From NCBI GenBank assembly GCA_024281175.1, contig JAMJTW010000010.1:1-64000 (forward strand): a stretch of DNA of 64,000 nucleotides. Direction: 5' to 3'. The position numbers and the translations under genes were made by a program. Positions 17,409 through 26,771 of this stretch are shown piece after piece. How positions within the stretch are numbered: the stretch's first letter is position 1; each line of letters begins with the position of its first letter. The DNA is from Candidatus Thiovulum imperiosus (GTDB lineage Bacteria; Campylobacterota; Campylobacteria; Campylobacterales; Thiovulaceae). The notes under the pieces were generated by a model. That model saw only the letters and a list, made by a program, of their open reading frames with translations. It was not told the origin of the DNA and ran no database searches.

Positions 17409-19007
17409 ATGGGTAAAAAAGCTATAAAGGCTCAAAATGAGCTTCTAAGAATGGGGTTAGCATTTCTCTTTATCATGTTAGTTATGTGGTGGGGACTTGC
17501 TCAATTTGGAGAAATTGAGAACCATCTCTTTCTAATCACTGCTGCTGTATTTGGTGCTTATATGGCAATCAATATTGGTGCAAATGATGTAGCTAATAAT
17601 GTTGGTCCAGCGGTTGGTGCTGGAGTTATGACACTTGGAACAGCAATTCTAATTGCTGCTTTCTTTGAAGCTGGTGGTGCTTTGATTGCTGGTGGAGATG
17701 TTATTGGAACAATCAAGAAGAAGATAATTGACCCAACAATGTTTGTTTCATCTGATGAATTTGTTTGGGCAATGACTTCAGCTCTTCTTGCTGCTGCTCT
17801 TTGGCTAAATTTGGCAACATATCTAAAAGCTCCTGTATCAACAACTCACTCTATTGTTGGTGGTGTTATGGGTGGTGGAATTGCTGCTGCTGGATTTAGT
17901 ATTGTTTCATGGGGAACAATGGGACAAATTGCACTCTCTTGGGTTGTTTCACCTCTCATTGGTGGTCTAATTGCTGCTCTTTTCTTATATGTAATTAAAG
18001 TAACAATTCTTTATAAAGAGGACAAACTTGAGGCTTCGAAAAAGGTAGTTCCATTTCTAGTTTCTATAATGGCTTGGGCATTTGGAACATATCTTGTAAT
18101 AAAGGGACTTAAAAAAGTTTGGCCTCAAATTGTTGATACTTTTACATTTTTACCAGATGAGAAAAAGCCATCATTCTTAATTGCTGCAATTGTTGGTCTA
18201 ATGGTTGCAGGAATTGTCTATTTCATAGTAAGACCTCTAATTGTGAAAGCTGTAAATAAGTTGGAAAATAGTCGAAATGCTGTAAATACACTCTTTACAA
18301 TTCCTCTCATTTTCGCCGCAGCACTTCTCTCATTCTCTCATGGTGCAAATGATGTTGCAAATGCTGTTGGTCCTCTTGCAGGTATTTACGATACAGTTGT
18401 ATCAGGTGCGATGTCATCTTCAGGAAAAGTATCTATACCATTCTGGATAATGCTTGTTGGAGCTTTAGGTATTGCTGTTGGTCTACTTCTTTATGGTCCA
18501 AGACTTATTAAAACAGTTGGTCATGAAATTACAGAGTTAGATGCAGTTCGAGCTTACTCAATTGCAATGGCTGCTGCTCTTACCGTAATTGTTGCAAGTC
18601 AGTTAGGACTGCCTGTTTCTACAACTCATATCGCTGTTGGTGGTGTTTTTGGAGTTGGTTTCTTAAGAGAGTATCTTCGACATAAAAATAGGAATGAGCT
18701 TTTTGCAAAAGAGCAGAATATTTTAAATAGTGAAACAGAGAAATTGAACTCTCTTCAGGATACTTTAAGAAATTTAGAAAGTAGTGAAAAGAAAGAGTAC
18801 AAAGAGATTGCAGATACTCAAAGTGCAATTCAAAAAAGTGAAGCTATTGTTTCTGAGTCTAAAAAAGCTATTGATGAATTAAATGAAGAGAACTATGTTC
18901 AAAGAGGATTTGTTAAAAAGATTGTATCAGCTTGGATTATTACTGTTCCAATGGCTGCTCTAATCTCAGCTTTCATCTTCTTTGTCATTAGAGGAATGAT
19001 GCTTTAA
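17409..19007 (+). CDS. pit: Inorganic phosphate transporter, PiT family
   Basis: This 532-residue membrane protein carries both PiT signature repeats, GANDVANNVGPAVGAG in the first half and GANDVANAVGPLAGI in the second. It also has the paired APVSTTHSIVGG and LPVSTTHIAVGG loops. PiT proteins import phosphate coupled to H+ or Na+. An unusual charged coiled coil of about 70 residues (around residues 415-495) precedes the last membrane helix. It follows the porin by 20 bases with a clear aaaagga site. Confidence 0.94.
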   Translation: MGKKAIKAQNELLRMGLAFLFIMLVMWWGLAQFGEIENHLFLITAAVFGAYMAINIGANDVANNVGPAVGAGVMTLGTAILIAAFFEAGGALIAGGDVIGTIKKKIIDPTMFVSSDEFVWAMTSALLAAALWLNLATYLKAPVSTTHSIVGGVMGGGIAAAGFSIVSWGTMGQIALSWVVSPLIGGLIAALFLYVIKVTILYKEDKLEASKKVVPFLVSIMAWAFGTYLVIKGLKKVWPQIVDTFTFLPDEKKPSFLIAAIVGLMVAGIVYFIVRPLIVKAVNKLENSRNAVNTLFTIPLIFAAALLSFSHGANDVANAVGPLAGIYDTVVSGAMSSSGKVSIPFWIMLVGALGIAVGLLLYGPRLIKTVGHEITELDAVRAYSIAMAAALTVIVASQLGLPVSTTHIAVGGVFGVGFLREYLRHKNRNELFAKEQNILNSETEKLNSLQDTLRNLESSEKKEYKEIADTQSAIQKSEAIVSESKKAIDELNEENYVQRGFVKKIVSAWIITVPMAALISAFIFFVIRGMML

Positions 19008-19019
19008 AACTTGGAGACG

Positions 19020-19046
19020 AAGAGTCTAAGAAAAAGACTCTTCTAT
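19020..19046 (+). terminator. Terminator after pit
   Basis: A perfect 8-base stem, AAGAGTCT with AGACTCTT, has a 7-base A-rich loop and is followed by ctatta. The same stem sequence is used at 25765. Confidence 0.65.
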
Positions 19047-19092
19047 TACTTTTCTAAAATTTTTCCCTTTTTCTATAACTTTCCAATTTCTC

Positions 19093-19216
19093 GGGGTGAC
19101 GAAATAGGCTTATGCCACTCTTGTCATTTCGACATGAGCATAGCGATTGAGAAATCTTAGAAACTTATCGTAATATAGATTATTAAATCGTAAAAATACT
19201 CTATTTGGTCAATCCC
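19093..19216. repeat. Palindromic repeat with internal deletion
   Basis: The copy begins ggggtgacgaaatagg and ends tatttggtcaatccc. It has the left arm (tgtcatttcgacatgagc) but lacks the matching right arm (cccaaaagggttcgaaatgac) of the full copies, so it appears to be a deletion derivative. Confidence 0.7.
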
Positions 19217-19249
19217 AATTTCTCTTCTTTCTAATTTGTAAACGAGGTC

Positions 19250-19927
19250 TTATCTTATCAGTTTTTGCTTTTGAAAATATGTTCGCAAAGTTGAGTAGTT
19301 GTAAAAGAGAAAAATCTTCTCCATATAGTTGAAAACCTTTAAAATTTTCTTCGCAGTTTCAACTACATATTCATAGCTTCTACCAATATATTCTCCAATT
19401 ATTCGCCACTCTTTCAAGTTTCGCAAAAGATCTGTTTCAGCTTTTAAACTCTCATTTTTGGTTTGAAATTCAAAAAGAGAGTATTTAATAATATTGTTGC
19501 CAGATTGAGTCTCTAAATTTCTTAATCTCTGAGTAGGATTTATTGAATGTCCAACTTTCAAATTTCCATTATCAAATTCAGCAACATAAACAAAACCTTT
19601 TCTTGTATCGACATTATCTTCTTTGGAAAATTCCTCTATCGCTTTAAAAGAGTCCTGGAATTTTATAGCTAATATAAATAAGTTAGCAGATGGCATTTTT
19701 ATAATGTAAAACAGAAAACCCAACTGTTTTCTATTAAGAAAATATACTTTTTTCTTAGATTTTTTCGATGGTATCTTTCCTAAATTGCTTAACTCTTCAC
19801 TATAATTCGTAATTAGTTTGCTAACTGAAGCTGGTTGGCTATTTATTATACTAGCAATTACAAGATGAGAAATTCTAAGTTCACCCTCTACCATTTCAAA
19901 CAAAGATGTGTTATAATTCTCGTTCAT
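19250..19927 (-). CDS. Rha-like phage regulator fused to GIY-YIG nuclease domain
   Basis: This 225-residue protein has two parts. Residues 1 to about 105 resemble the Rha-type phage regulatory domain (ELRISHLVIASIINSQPAS and KVYFLNRKQLGFL), the same family as the gene at 57396. Residues about 110-195 look like a T5orf172-type GIY-YIG domain (GFVYVAEFDNGNLKVGHS, then NPTQRLRNLETQ). Such proteins occur in prophages and islands as DNA-binding nucleases or antirepressor-like factors. The gene stands alone between a repeat and a gene-poor stretch. Confidence 0.72.
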   Translation of the reverse strand: MNENYNTSLFEMVEGELRISHLVIASIINSQPASVSKLITNYSEELSNLGKIPSKKSKKKVYFLNRKQLGFLFYIIKMPSANLFILAIKFQDSFKAIEEFSKEDNVDTRKGFVYVAEFDNGNLKVGHSINPTQRLRNLETQSGNNIIKYSLFEFQTKNESLKAETDLLRNLKEWRIIGEYIGRSYEYVVETAKKILKVFNYMEKIFLFYNYSTLRTYFQKQKLIR

Positions 19928-20063
19928 TTTTTGTGTCCTTAAGTCAAGTTTTCAAATAGAAATTCCGTGTTTCTACTTGATTTAGGGAATTCTACCATAA
20001 AACTGATTTCCATAAAGCTATTTGATTATTCCCCATTTTGTATAATTCTAAAAAAGGTAAAAA

Positions 20064-20105
20064 ATGAAGAATTTTGTTTTAGGTCTGCTTGTAGCAGTTG
20101 AATAA
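20064..20105 (+). pseudogene. Truncated signal-peptide ORF
   Basis: A TATAAT box at 20041-20046 and an aaaaaggtaaaa ribosome site precede ATG. The frame MKNFVLGLLVAVE then stops at TAA. The start looks like a signal peptide cut short, probably the remnant of an exported-protein gene. The rest of 19928-20383 holds no frame I can support. Confidence 0.4.
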
Positions 20106-20321
20106 ATTTACAATAATCGCAATAAAATTAGTGAAAATCCCCTTAATTACTTCATTTTTGTAAATTAGATTCAAAACTTAAGTTTGCAAGAAATTAAATA
20201 TTTTGGAATAATTTCATTGCTGAAATAGAAATCCAAGATTGCAGTATTTTAGAAGTTGTGGAACTTCTTTAAAATAATCCACAATAAAAATTTTATTAGG
20301 GAGCTTGACCCTTAATCATAA

Positions 20322-20341
20322 CAATAATCTTGTGATTATTG
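20322..20341. repeat. Perfect 8-base inverted repeat
   Basis: CAATAATC pairs with GATTATTG across TTGT. A related sequence (acaataatcgcaataaaatt) lies at 20109-20128 and is partly inverse to the sequence that follows the hairpin (gattattgcgattttaa). It may mark an element edge or an operator. Confidence 0.45.
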
Positions 20342-20383
20342 CGATTTTAATCAAGAGAACCGCATAAATCCTTTTCTAATTCG

Positions 20384-22261
20384 ATGGAGAGAGATAGAGA
20401 AAACTCTGAAATCAAAACTAGAAGAGATAAGAGTGAAAATCTCTATATCTCCCACAAAATTATAAATAACGCTGGTTATGTTGATGAAGATATGAACGCT
20501 TTTGTTCAAAACCTCGATAAAGAGATTTCGCAAATTCTCCAAGATATTGAAGATATAGATAGTGCTTTTCTAAATGAAGAGGAAGAACCAAAGGCGAAAG
20601 CAGAGAAATTAGAAGCTGAAAGAGTTGAGCAGGAACGAATTGCGAAACTGGAAGCTGAAAAGATTGAAAAAGAGAGAGTTCAAAAAGAGTTACAAAAGAA
20701 GTTGGAAGCTAGAGAGTGGTCACTTCAAAAGAACTTTGAAATCGAAAAAGAGGAACTAGAAAAAGAGTTCCAAAAAGAGAAAGAGGAACTAGAAAAGAAG
20801 TTCCAAAAAGAGAAAAGAGAACTTCAGGAAACATTGGAAACAGAATTTGAAAAGAATTTTGTAGCCCAAAAAGAGGAGTTGGAAAATGAGTTTCAAAAAG
20901 AACTTGAGATTCTAAATTCCGAAAAGGTTAGATTCCAAAAAGAACTTGAGATTCTAAATGCGACTTTGCAAAAATATGATGAGGTTGAAAGAGAGCGAAA
21001 AGAGGCTGAAGAGAAGAGATTAGAAATAGAGAGACTTGCAAAACTGGAAGCTGAAAGAGTTGAGAAAGAACTTTTAAGAGAATATCTAGTTTGGAGTGGA
21101 AAAGAGTTCAAAGATTTTGGAGATTTGGGTTCTGAAGAGACTTTTCTATCAGCAATTCAGAAATCTTTAGTTCAAGGTGAATTTGAAAAAACTGTTGATT
21201 TTCAAAAGAGAATTCAAGCAAATCAAAATGATATTTTAAACTCTTGGTTAGGAGAACAGAAAATTCTTTCAATGAGTTACGATGCTGATAGAGAGGAGTT
21301 TTTAGTTTTGATGAATTACAACATCTCTTTCTCTTTTCCAGTTCCAATTTCTGTCGCAAAAGAGTTTCGAGAAAATGTAGAGAATCTCAACATTCTTTTT
21401 TCTGAAAAAGAGGGAAATCTCTCAATTGTTGGAGCAGAACAGATTTATAAAAATATCCTTTACAAATCTGAATTTGTGATAGATTTTACAAAAGAGAGAA
21501 GAGAGGCAAAAGCGTTTTTAAAGTATCCTAGAAAATATAGTAGAAATTCAAATGGAGTGGTTTCTGATGGATATGGTTTGGAGTGGGACGACTCCCAAGA
21601 TGCAAAGTTAGATTTCTCTAGAGCAGAAACCTATTGTGAAAATCTGGTTTTGGACTCAAAAAGTGATTGGAGACTTCCAAATAGAAAAGAGCTTTGGTAT
21701 TTGGCAGAAAGAAGTGGAAATCTCCCTGCTATAAATTCAACTTTTCAAAACAGTTCCAATTCAATCTATTGGAGTAGTGATGAGGTCTCTTGGGAAAAAG
21801 GGAAAATATGGGTAACAGATTTTAGTAACGGTCTCGATTTAAGGAGATTAAAAAGTGACGTTTTTCACACTCGATGTGTTCGAGGAGAGAGTTTTTACAA
21901 AATCGATTTCTATCGAAAAGATGATACTGTTTTTGATGAAAGAAATGGTTTAGCTTGGGCAGATATAGAGTCAGAAGATATGGAGTGGGGGGAAGCAATT
22001 TCCTATTGCGAAAATCTAGTTTGAGACTCAAAAAGTGATTGGAGACTTCCAACAATTGAGGAACTCTACTCTACCACAGACCAGAAAGGTAGTAAGTTTC
22101 GTGTAAATGAGAACTTTTACAAAATAGGAGCTTCTTTCTTTTGGTCGGCAACACCTCGTGATAAAAAAGACTCTTGGATTGCTGTTTTTGAATATGGAAG
22201 TAGCAGTTGGAGTAGAAAAAGCAATGACTACTCTGTTCGATGTGTCCGAGATTTAGAGTAA
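20384..22261 (+). pseudogene. Coiled-coil DUF1566 protein with in-frame TGA
   Basis: The frame codes a long coiled coil (residues about 65-245, rich in KEELEKEFQKE-type repeats). Then come a linker and two DUF1566-type C-terminal domains, each with the pattern YCENLV-DSKSDWRLP and ending in a TRCVRG or VRCVRD block. In the second domain the codon matching the Leu after ENLV is TGA (22022-22024). The frame then stays open for 79 more codons to TAA at 22259. TGA is used as a normal stop elsewhere in the window, so this is a nonsense mutation or read-through site. The 5' end is also doubtful: the ATG at 20384 has no ribosome site. Confidence 0.75.
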
Positions 22262-22315
22262 ATTCCCTCTCTGAGCAGAGTGTTTTACCTAAAGCTATTT
22301 GGTTAGTTCAGAAAA
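22262..22315. repeat. Intergenic repeat, second type, partial
   Basis: The stretch attccctctctgagcagag, then tgttttacctaaagctatttgg, matches the copies at 42282-42361 (reverse) and 44017-44126. It shares its end with the palindromic family. Confidence 0.55.
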
Positions 22316-22341
22316 GTTACAATTGCAAAAGAGGAGTTGAT

Positions 22342-23127
22342 ATGAACAGAGAGTTTGAAAAGATAGTTAGAGAAGCTGGAGAGATTATAAAAAGAGGATT
22401 TTCAGAAGAGAAAGATATCGATTTCAAGAGCAGAGTTGATTTAGTTACAAAGTTTGATTTAGAGGTTGAGCTTTTTTTAAAAAGTAGAGTTCAGAAACTC
22501 TATCCAGATTTTGAGATAGTTGGAGAGGAGACCTCATCAGAAAGTTTTGGCACAGCTTCAAAAAAGATTTACATAGACCCAATTGATGGAACAACAAACT
22601 TTGTTCACTCACTACCCTTTGTTGCAATATCTATTGGAATTTGGGAAGATGGAGAACCGCTGGAAGGAGTTGTTTACAATCCAATTTTAGATGAGCTATT
22701 TTATGCAAAACGAAATAGTGGTGCATTTCTAAATGGAAAAAAGATTTCTGTTTCAAGTAGAGACTCTCTTCAAGATGGACTAATCTCCACTGGTTTTCCA
22801 TACACGAAAGTTGAAAAAGGTGATGATTATGAGTGGACTGTAAAAGTCTTTTCTGAAATTCTTCCAAAGTGTCGAGATGTTCGAAGATATGGTTCTGCTT
22901 CACTAGATTTGGCTTATCTCTCAAAAGGTACTTTTGATGGATATTATGAATTAAATTTACAGCCTTGGGATGTATCTGCTGGAATTCTTTTAGTAGAGGA
23001 AGCTGGTGGAGAGATACGAAACCATAGTGGAGAAAAGTATAAAATTGAAGTAGATAGAGTAATTGTAGCAACAAATGGGAAAGTTGGAGAATTGAATTCA
23101 ATAGTTTCAAGTGTGGAATTGAGATAG
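22342..23127 (+). CDS. suhB: Inositol monophosphatase family protein
   Basis: This 261-residue phosphatase has the metal-binding motifs of the family: GEETSS, then IDPIDGTTNFVH, and later LQPWDVSAGILLVEEAGG. It hydrolyses inositol-1-phosphate or similar sugar phosphates, or acts as a SuhB-type factor. The start is the ATG at 22342 after aaagaggag. The open frame runs further 5' into the broken DUF1566 gene and repeat, but that part is not coding. The symbol is by family only. Confidence 0.88.
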   Translation: MNREFEKIVREAGEIIKRGFSEEKDIDFKSRVDLVTKFDLEVELFLKSRVQKLYPDFEIVGEETSSESFGTASKKIYIDPIDGTTNFVHSLPFVAISIGIWEDGEPLEGVVYNPILDELFYAKRNSGAFLNGKKISVSSRDSLQDGLISTGFPYTKVEKGDDYEWTVKVFSEILPKCRDVRRYGSASLDLAYLSKGTFDGYYELNLQPWDVSAGILLVEEAGGEIRNHSGEKYKIEVDRVIVATNGKVGELNSIVSSVELR

Positions 23128-23210
23128 ATTATTGAAGCTATTTTTTTTGTTATAATTGGTAAAGATAAGATTTTACAATCTTAATTTCTCTATTTGTAAA
23201 GGAAAGGTAG

Positions 23211-24338
23211 ATGGCTCTATTTGGCTCAAACTCAAGCATAAATCTTGAAGAGTTAATTCGTGAAAATGAGAGTTTAAAACATAAATTAAAAACTACTGAA
23301 GAAGAAGTTGTAAGACTCCATGGGGAGAATGAGCGATTAGAGAAACGGCTCAACTCCAAAGGGGACTCTTATAACGATATTATGGTATCTTTAATTGAAA
23401 ACCAGAATTTCAGTGTAAACGAGACTCTCTCAGATATGAAAGACCAATTTGACGACTCAGTTGATAAATCTTCTCAAGTTTTAAACGAGGCGTTAAGTAT
23501 TAAAGATAGTGCAATTGATGCAAGTGATAATATTGAGCAGATAACAACTAATATGTCAGATTTAGTTGAGCTTTCAAATGACTCTAATAGCTCAATCGAG
23601 TCTCTCTCTTCAAGAGCGACGGAGATAAACTCTATAATTTCTCTAATTAAAGATATTGCTGAACAGACAAACTTACTTGCACTTAATGCAGCTATTGAAG
23701 CGGCAAGAGCTGGTGAACATGGTCGAGGTTTCGCAGTTGTTGCTGATGAGGTTCGAAAACTCGCTGATAGAACTCAAAAAGCGATTGGAGAAATATCAAT
23801 TGTAATTCAAGCTATCCAACAAGAAATTCAAGATATAACTATGAAATCTGAAAGTATGCTTGAAAATATGGAGATGGCAACAGAAAAAGTTCATAAGTTA
23901 GATGAAGTTCTTGGAACAGCAATAAATTATGCAACAGAGATAGCAGAGACTCAAAATATTGTTAGAAATCAGATAGTTTCAGGATTAGTAAAAGTAGAAC
24001 ATATTCAATACAAAATATTCGCCTACCAAGCTATGTATGGACACTCTCATATGAAACATATTGAAACATTCTCTCACTGTACACTTGGAACTTGGATGAA
24101 TAGTGACTCAACAAGAAAAGAGTTTTCAAAATCAACATCATTTTCAAGATTAGAGTCTCCACATAGACAACAGCATGATATTCTTGAAAAAATTTCTGAA
24201 CTCACAAAAGAGGGTAAACCAAATAGACAGTTTCTATCTCTTGCTAGAGAGTTGGAAAGTTCAACTTCTCTTGTGTTTGAAACATTAAATAAAATTATAG
24301 ATGAGAGAGAAAAACAGATAGAAAATGAAATCATCTGA
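23211..24338 (+). CDS. Cytosolic chemoreceptor with CZB zinc-binding domain (TlpD-like)
   Basis: This 375-residue protein has no membrane helix. Residues 1-60 form a coiled coil. The signalling tip is near residue 160 ([32 protein letters not shown] region). Residues about 265-370 form a CZB domain with the ordered metal ligands, an early His in [24 protein letters not shown] and HRQQHD. This is the architecture of Helicobacter TlpD, a soluble receptor for oxidative or energy stress. The next small gene overlaps its end by 14 bases. Confidence 0.9.
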   Translation: MALFGSNSSINLEELIRENESLKHKLKTTEEEVVRLHGENERLEKRLNSKGDSYNDIMVSLIENQNFSVNETLSDMKDQFDDSVDKSSQVLNEALSIKDSAIDASDNIEQITTNMSDLVELSNDSNSSIESLSSRATEINSIISLIKDIAEQTNLLALNAAIEAARAGEHGRGFAVVADEVRKLADRTQKAIGEISIVIQAIQQEIQDITMKSESMLENMEMATEKVHKLDEVLGTAINYATEIAETQNIVRNQIVSGLVKVEHIQYKIFAYQAMYGHSHMKHIETFSHCTLGTWMNSDSTRKEFSKSTSFSRLESPHRQQHDILEKISELTKEGKPNRQFLSLARELESSTSLVFETLNKIIDEREKQIENEII

Positions 24339-24561
24339 TGATATTCTAAGAAATCTCATTCTCTTATCAATCTATAAAAAAGAGAGAGATGAAACGATAA
24401 AAGAAGTAGTTGCCAAGCTCGATGAGAGCGGGGCGATGAAAGTTGAAGAAGCTGAAAAAATTTTAAAAGAGTTACAAAACAGCTCTCTTCTCTCTGGAGA
24501 AACTCTCACATTTACTGGAGTAGCAGAAGCAAAAAAAGCAGAAGAGTTTTTTAAACTGTGA
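24325..24561 (+). CDS. Small hypothetical, winged-helix-like
   Basis: This is a 78-residue protein I do not recognise. It is helical with a final pair of short segments ([22 protein letters not shown]) that could be the wing of a small winged helix. It overlaps the chemoreceptor by 14 bases and the transporter by 4 bases, so it is translationally coupled to both. Confidence 0.65.
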   Translation: MKSSDDILRNLILLSIYKKERDETIKEVVAKLDESGAMKVEEAEKILKELQNSSLLSGETLTFTGVAEAKKAEEFFKL

Positions 24562-25757
24562 ACTACCTAACTCTACTAGGTCCAGGTCTTCTCTGGGCAG
24601 GTGCTGCTATTGGAGTTTCTCATTTAGTCCAGTCCACAAGAGCTGGAGCAGAATTTGGCTTCACTCTAATTTGGGCTTTAATTTTTGCAAACCTCATCAA
24701 ATATCCATTTTTTGAATTCGCTCCAAGATATGTTTCTGCAACTGGACAACACCTAATTCATGGTTACAATGTAGTTGGAAAGTGGGCGGTAGCCCTATAT
24801 GGAATTTTCACAATTCTTACAATGTTTACAATTCAAGGAGCAGTTACAATAGTTACGGCAAGTCTTATAGCCTATATTTTTGATTTAGACTACTCTCTTT
24901 TCCAAATTTCCACAGCTCTGCTTCTTATTACAACTGCAATTATCTCAATTGGTCGCTACTCTATTTTAGACGCTTTAATGAAATTTATCATTCTCTCTCT
25001 TTCAGTAGCTACGCTAATTGCACTTTTCAGCTCCTTCGATTTGCAAAAAGTCTCTTTTGGAGATTTTGAAATTGGAAATCCTTCTCATTTAGCTTTTCTT
25101 ATCGCTTTTGTTGGTTGGATGCCTGCACCAATTGATATAGCTGTTTGGCACTCTTTCTGGTCTCATGCAAAAGAGGTAGAGAGTGGAAAAAGAGTTGGTA
25201 TGCGGGAAGCTCTTTTTGATTTCAATGTCGGATTTATTGGAACAGCATTTCTTGCAGTTGGGTTTTTAAGTTTAGGTGCTTTTGTAATGTTTGATAGTGG
25301 AGAGGTCTTTTCTCCAAAAGGAACTGTTTTTGCAGGACAACTTATAGAGCTATACACAAACTCTATCGGTTCATGGGCATTTTATGTAATTGCTACTGCT
25401 TCTATTACAACAATGTTCAGTACAACTTTAATGTGTTTGGACGCTTATAGTAGAGTTTTAGAACCAACAGCAAAAATACTATTTGGTATAAGTTTAAAGT
25501 GGTTTTGGCTTCTGATTCTTCTTTTTGGAACAGTTTTACTTTTGGGATATTTTGTAAAGAGCATGGCTTTTTTGGTAGATGTAGCTACAACTCTGTCTTT
25601 TGTAACAGCACCAATTTTAGCTTATATAAATTATAAAGCTATCCAAACAGTGCCAACAGAGTTTCAACCTCCAAAATGGCTCGATATCTATGCAAAGATT
25701 TCTCTCATATTTCTAATATTTTTTAGCTTAGGTTTTCTCTATTGGAGATTTCTCTAA
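24558..25757 (+). CDS. Nramp-related divalent metal transporter
   Basis: This 399-residue protein has about eleven membrane helices. Its start, LLGPGLLWAGAAIGVSHLV, matches the first helix of Nramp-like proteins. Classical Nramp proteins use a DPGN motif in helix 1 and an MPH motif in helix 6. Here those positions read AAIGVSH and WMPAPIDIA, so the usual Mn2+/Fe2+ ligands are not conserved. The substrate therefore may differ from manganese. It overlaps the small upstream gene and ends at a terminator. Confidence 0.75.
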   Translation: MNYLTLLGPGLLWAGAAIGVSHLVQSTRAGAEFGFTLIWALIFANLIKYPFFEFAPRYVSATGQHLIHGYNVVGKWAVALYGIFTILTMFTIQGAVTIVTASLIAYIFDLDYSLFQISTALLLITTAIISIGRYSILDALMKFIILSLSVATLIALFSSFDLQKVSFGDFEIGNPSHLAFLIAFVGWMPAPIDIAVWHSFWSHAKEVESGKRVGMREALFDFNVGFIGTAFLAVGFLSLGAFVMFDSGEVFSPKGTVFAGQLIELYTNSIGSWAFYVIATASITTMFSTTLMCLDAYSRVLEPTAKILFGISLKWFWLLILLFGTVLLLGYFVKSMAFLVDVATTLSFVTAPILAYINYKAIQTVPTEFQPPKWLDIYAKISLIFLIFFSLGFLYWRFL

Positions 25758-25764
25758 GTAGCCG

Positions 25765-25786
25765 AAGAGTCTTTTCTTAGACTCTT
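25765..25786. terminator. Bidirectional terminator
   Basis: AAGAGTCT and AGACTCTT form an 8-base stem around tttctt between the convergent Nramp-like and lspA genes. Confidence 0.7.
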
Positions 25787-25792
25787 TAAGCT

Positions 25793-26236
25793 CTACTTTG
25801 TTTCCCTATTTACAAAAAATGCAAGATATAAGATGAGAGTTACTCCTAAATTTATAACTACATCTGCAAAGTTAAAGATTGCAAAATCGAAACCACAATG
25901 CCAGTAGAAATAGTCTACTACTCCACCATGAGTAAATCTATCAGCAATATTTGAAATTCCCGCACCAACTATCAATGCTGTTGGAAAGAGCAAGTTTCTA
26001 TTTTCAAATTTAATGACATAAATCACGATACCAACAAGAATAGTTATCTGTATCCATTTTAGATACTCTTGCAGAAACTCAAACATAGAAAATGCCACAC
26101 CTTTGTTATATACAAGAGTAAGAGAGAAGCACTCAGTTTCGTATCTAAAACCGTATACAAAAGCAAATTTTATAAGCTGGTCTACTACTATTACAAAAAA
26201 TATAGCTAAGATAGATAGAAAATATATATTTCTAAT
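25793..26236 (-). CDS. lspA: Lipoprotein signal peptidase with non-standard start codon
   Basis: LspA is an inner-membrane aspartic peptidase that cleaves prolipoprotein signal peptides. The catalytic blocks are present: NIADRFTHGGVVDYF and FNFADVVINLG, with NKGVAFSM upstream. An ATG at 26098 would remove the first 46 residues, including helix 1 (ILAIFFVIVVDQLIKF). The frame stays open upstream but has no ATG, GTG or TTG. An ATT at 26236 lies 6 bases after AGGA and gives 147 residues, the normal size. I infer an ATT start, as known for infC, or a mutated ATG. Confidence 0.85.
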   Translation of the reverse strand: MRNIYFLSILAIFFVIVVDQLIKFAFVYGFRYETECFSLTLVYNKGVAFSMFEFLQEYLKWIQITILVGIVIYVIKFENRNLLFPTALIVGAGISNIADRFTHGGVVDYFYWHCGFDFAIFNFADVVINLGVTLILYLAFFVNRETK

Positions 26237-26247
26237 TTTAATTCCTT

Positions 26248-26769
26248 TTATTCCGAAAGTTGTAGATACTCTAATTTAAAGTGATAAATTCCCAAATTAG
26301 ATTTATGCTGATTATTAAAAATATCTAAACATTTCTCACATGGTAGAAGTTGTTGATGTTGAGTTGCAAAAAACTCTTCTCCAAATTGACCTAAAAATTT
26401 ATATGGAAAAGCACCATCTTCTCGAGTTGTTCCACTAGGTCTATACCCATTTCTGTAAATAACTTCAATATTTTGGCAATTGTAGAAGTGATACCTATTT
26501 AAATTCTCAATTGGAGTATCATGTGGATAGTAGTTATTTTGAAAATGTTGGTAATCAACATATAAAACTATTTTGACTTCTTCTCCATTTGATAATCTGT
26601 ATAAAATTCTACCATCAGAGTCAAGAAGAAGTTTTTTTGGGTCTTGTAAAGCTATATTTCTATGATGCAATTCACTCTTCTCTTCAAAGGCTTCTTTATT
26701 TGTAAAGACTCTTACACTATTTACAAGTTCTGAAAAGTCTGTAAATTTTATATCCGATTTATAAAACAT
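26248..26769 (-). CDS. Unknown protein with a C-terminal CxxC
   Basis: This 173-residue soluble protein is one I do not recognise. Aromatic-rich blocks (YVDYQHFQNNYYPHD, NRYHFYNCQNIEVIYRNG) are followed by QHQQLLPCEKCLDIFNNQHK. That combination of one CxxC and several His could be a small zinc or HNH-like site, but I cannot place it in a family. It starts 2 bases after the ZorB-like gene stop, so the pair is cotranscribed and probably functions together. lspA follows with 11 bases between. Confidence 0.7.
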   Translation of the reverse strand: MFYKSDIKFTDFSELVNSVRVFTNKEAFEEKSELHHRNIALQDPKKLLLDSDGRILYRLSNGEEVKIVLYVDYQHFQNNYYPHDTPIENLNRYHFYNCQNIEVIYRNGYRPSGTTREDGAFPYKFLGQFGEEFFATQHQQLLPCEKCLDIFNNQHKSNLGIYHFKLEYLQLSE

Positions 26770-26771
26770 AT

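Noticed and set aside
22022..22024. TGA as a sense codon or selenocysteine
   Set aside because: TGA ends other genes here (for example the PIN toxin), and the paralogous domain has Leu at this site. No selenocysteine-type context is visible.
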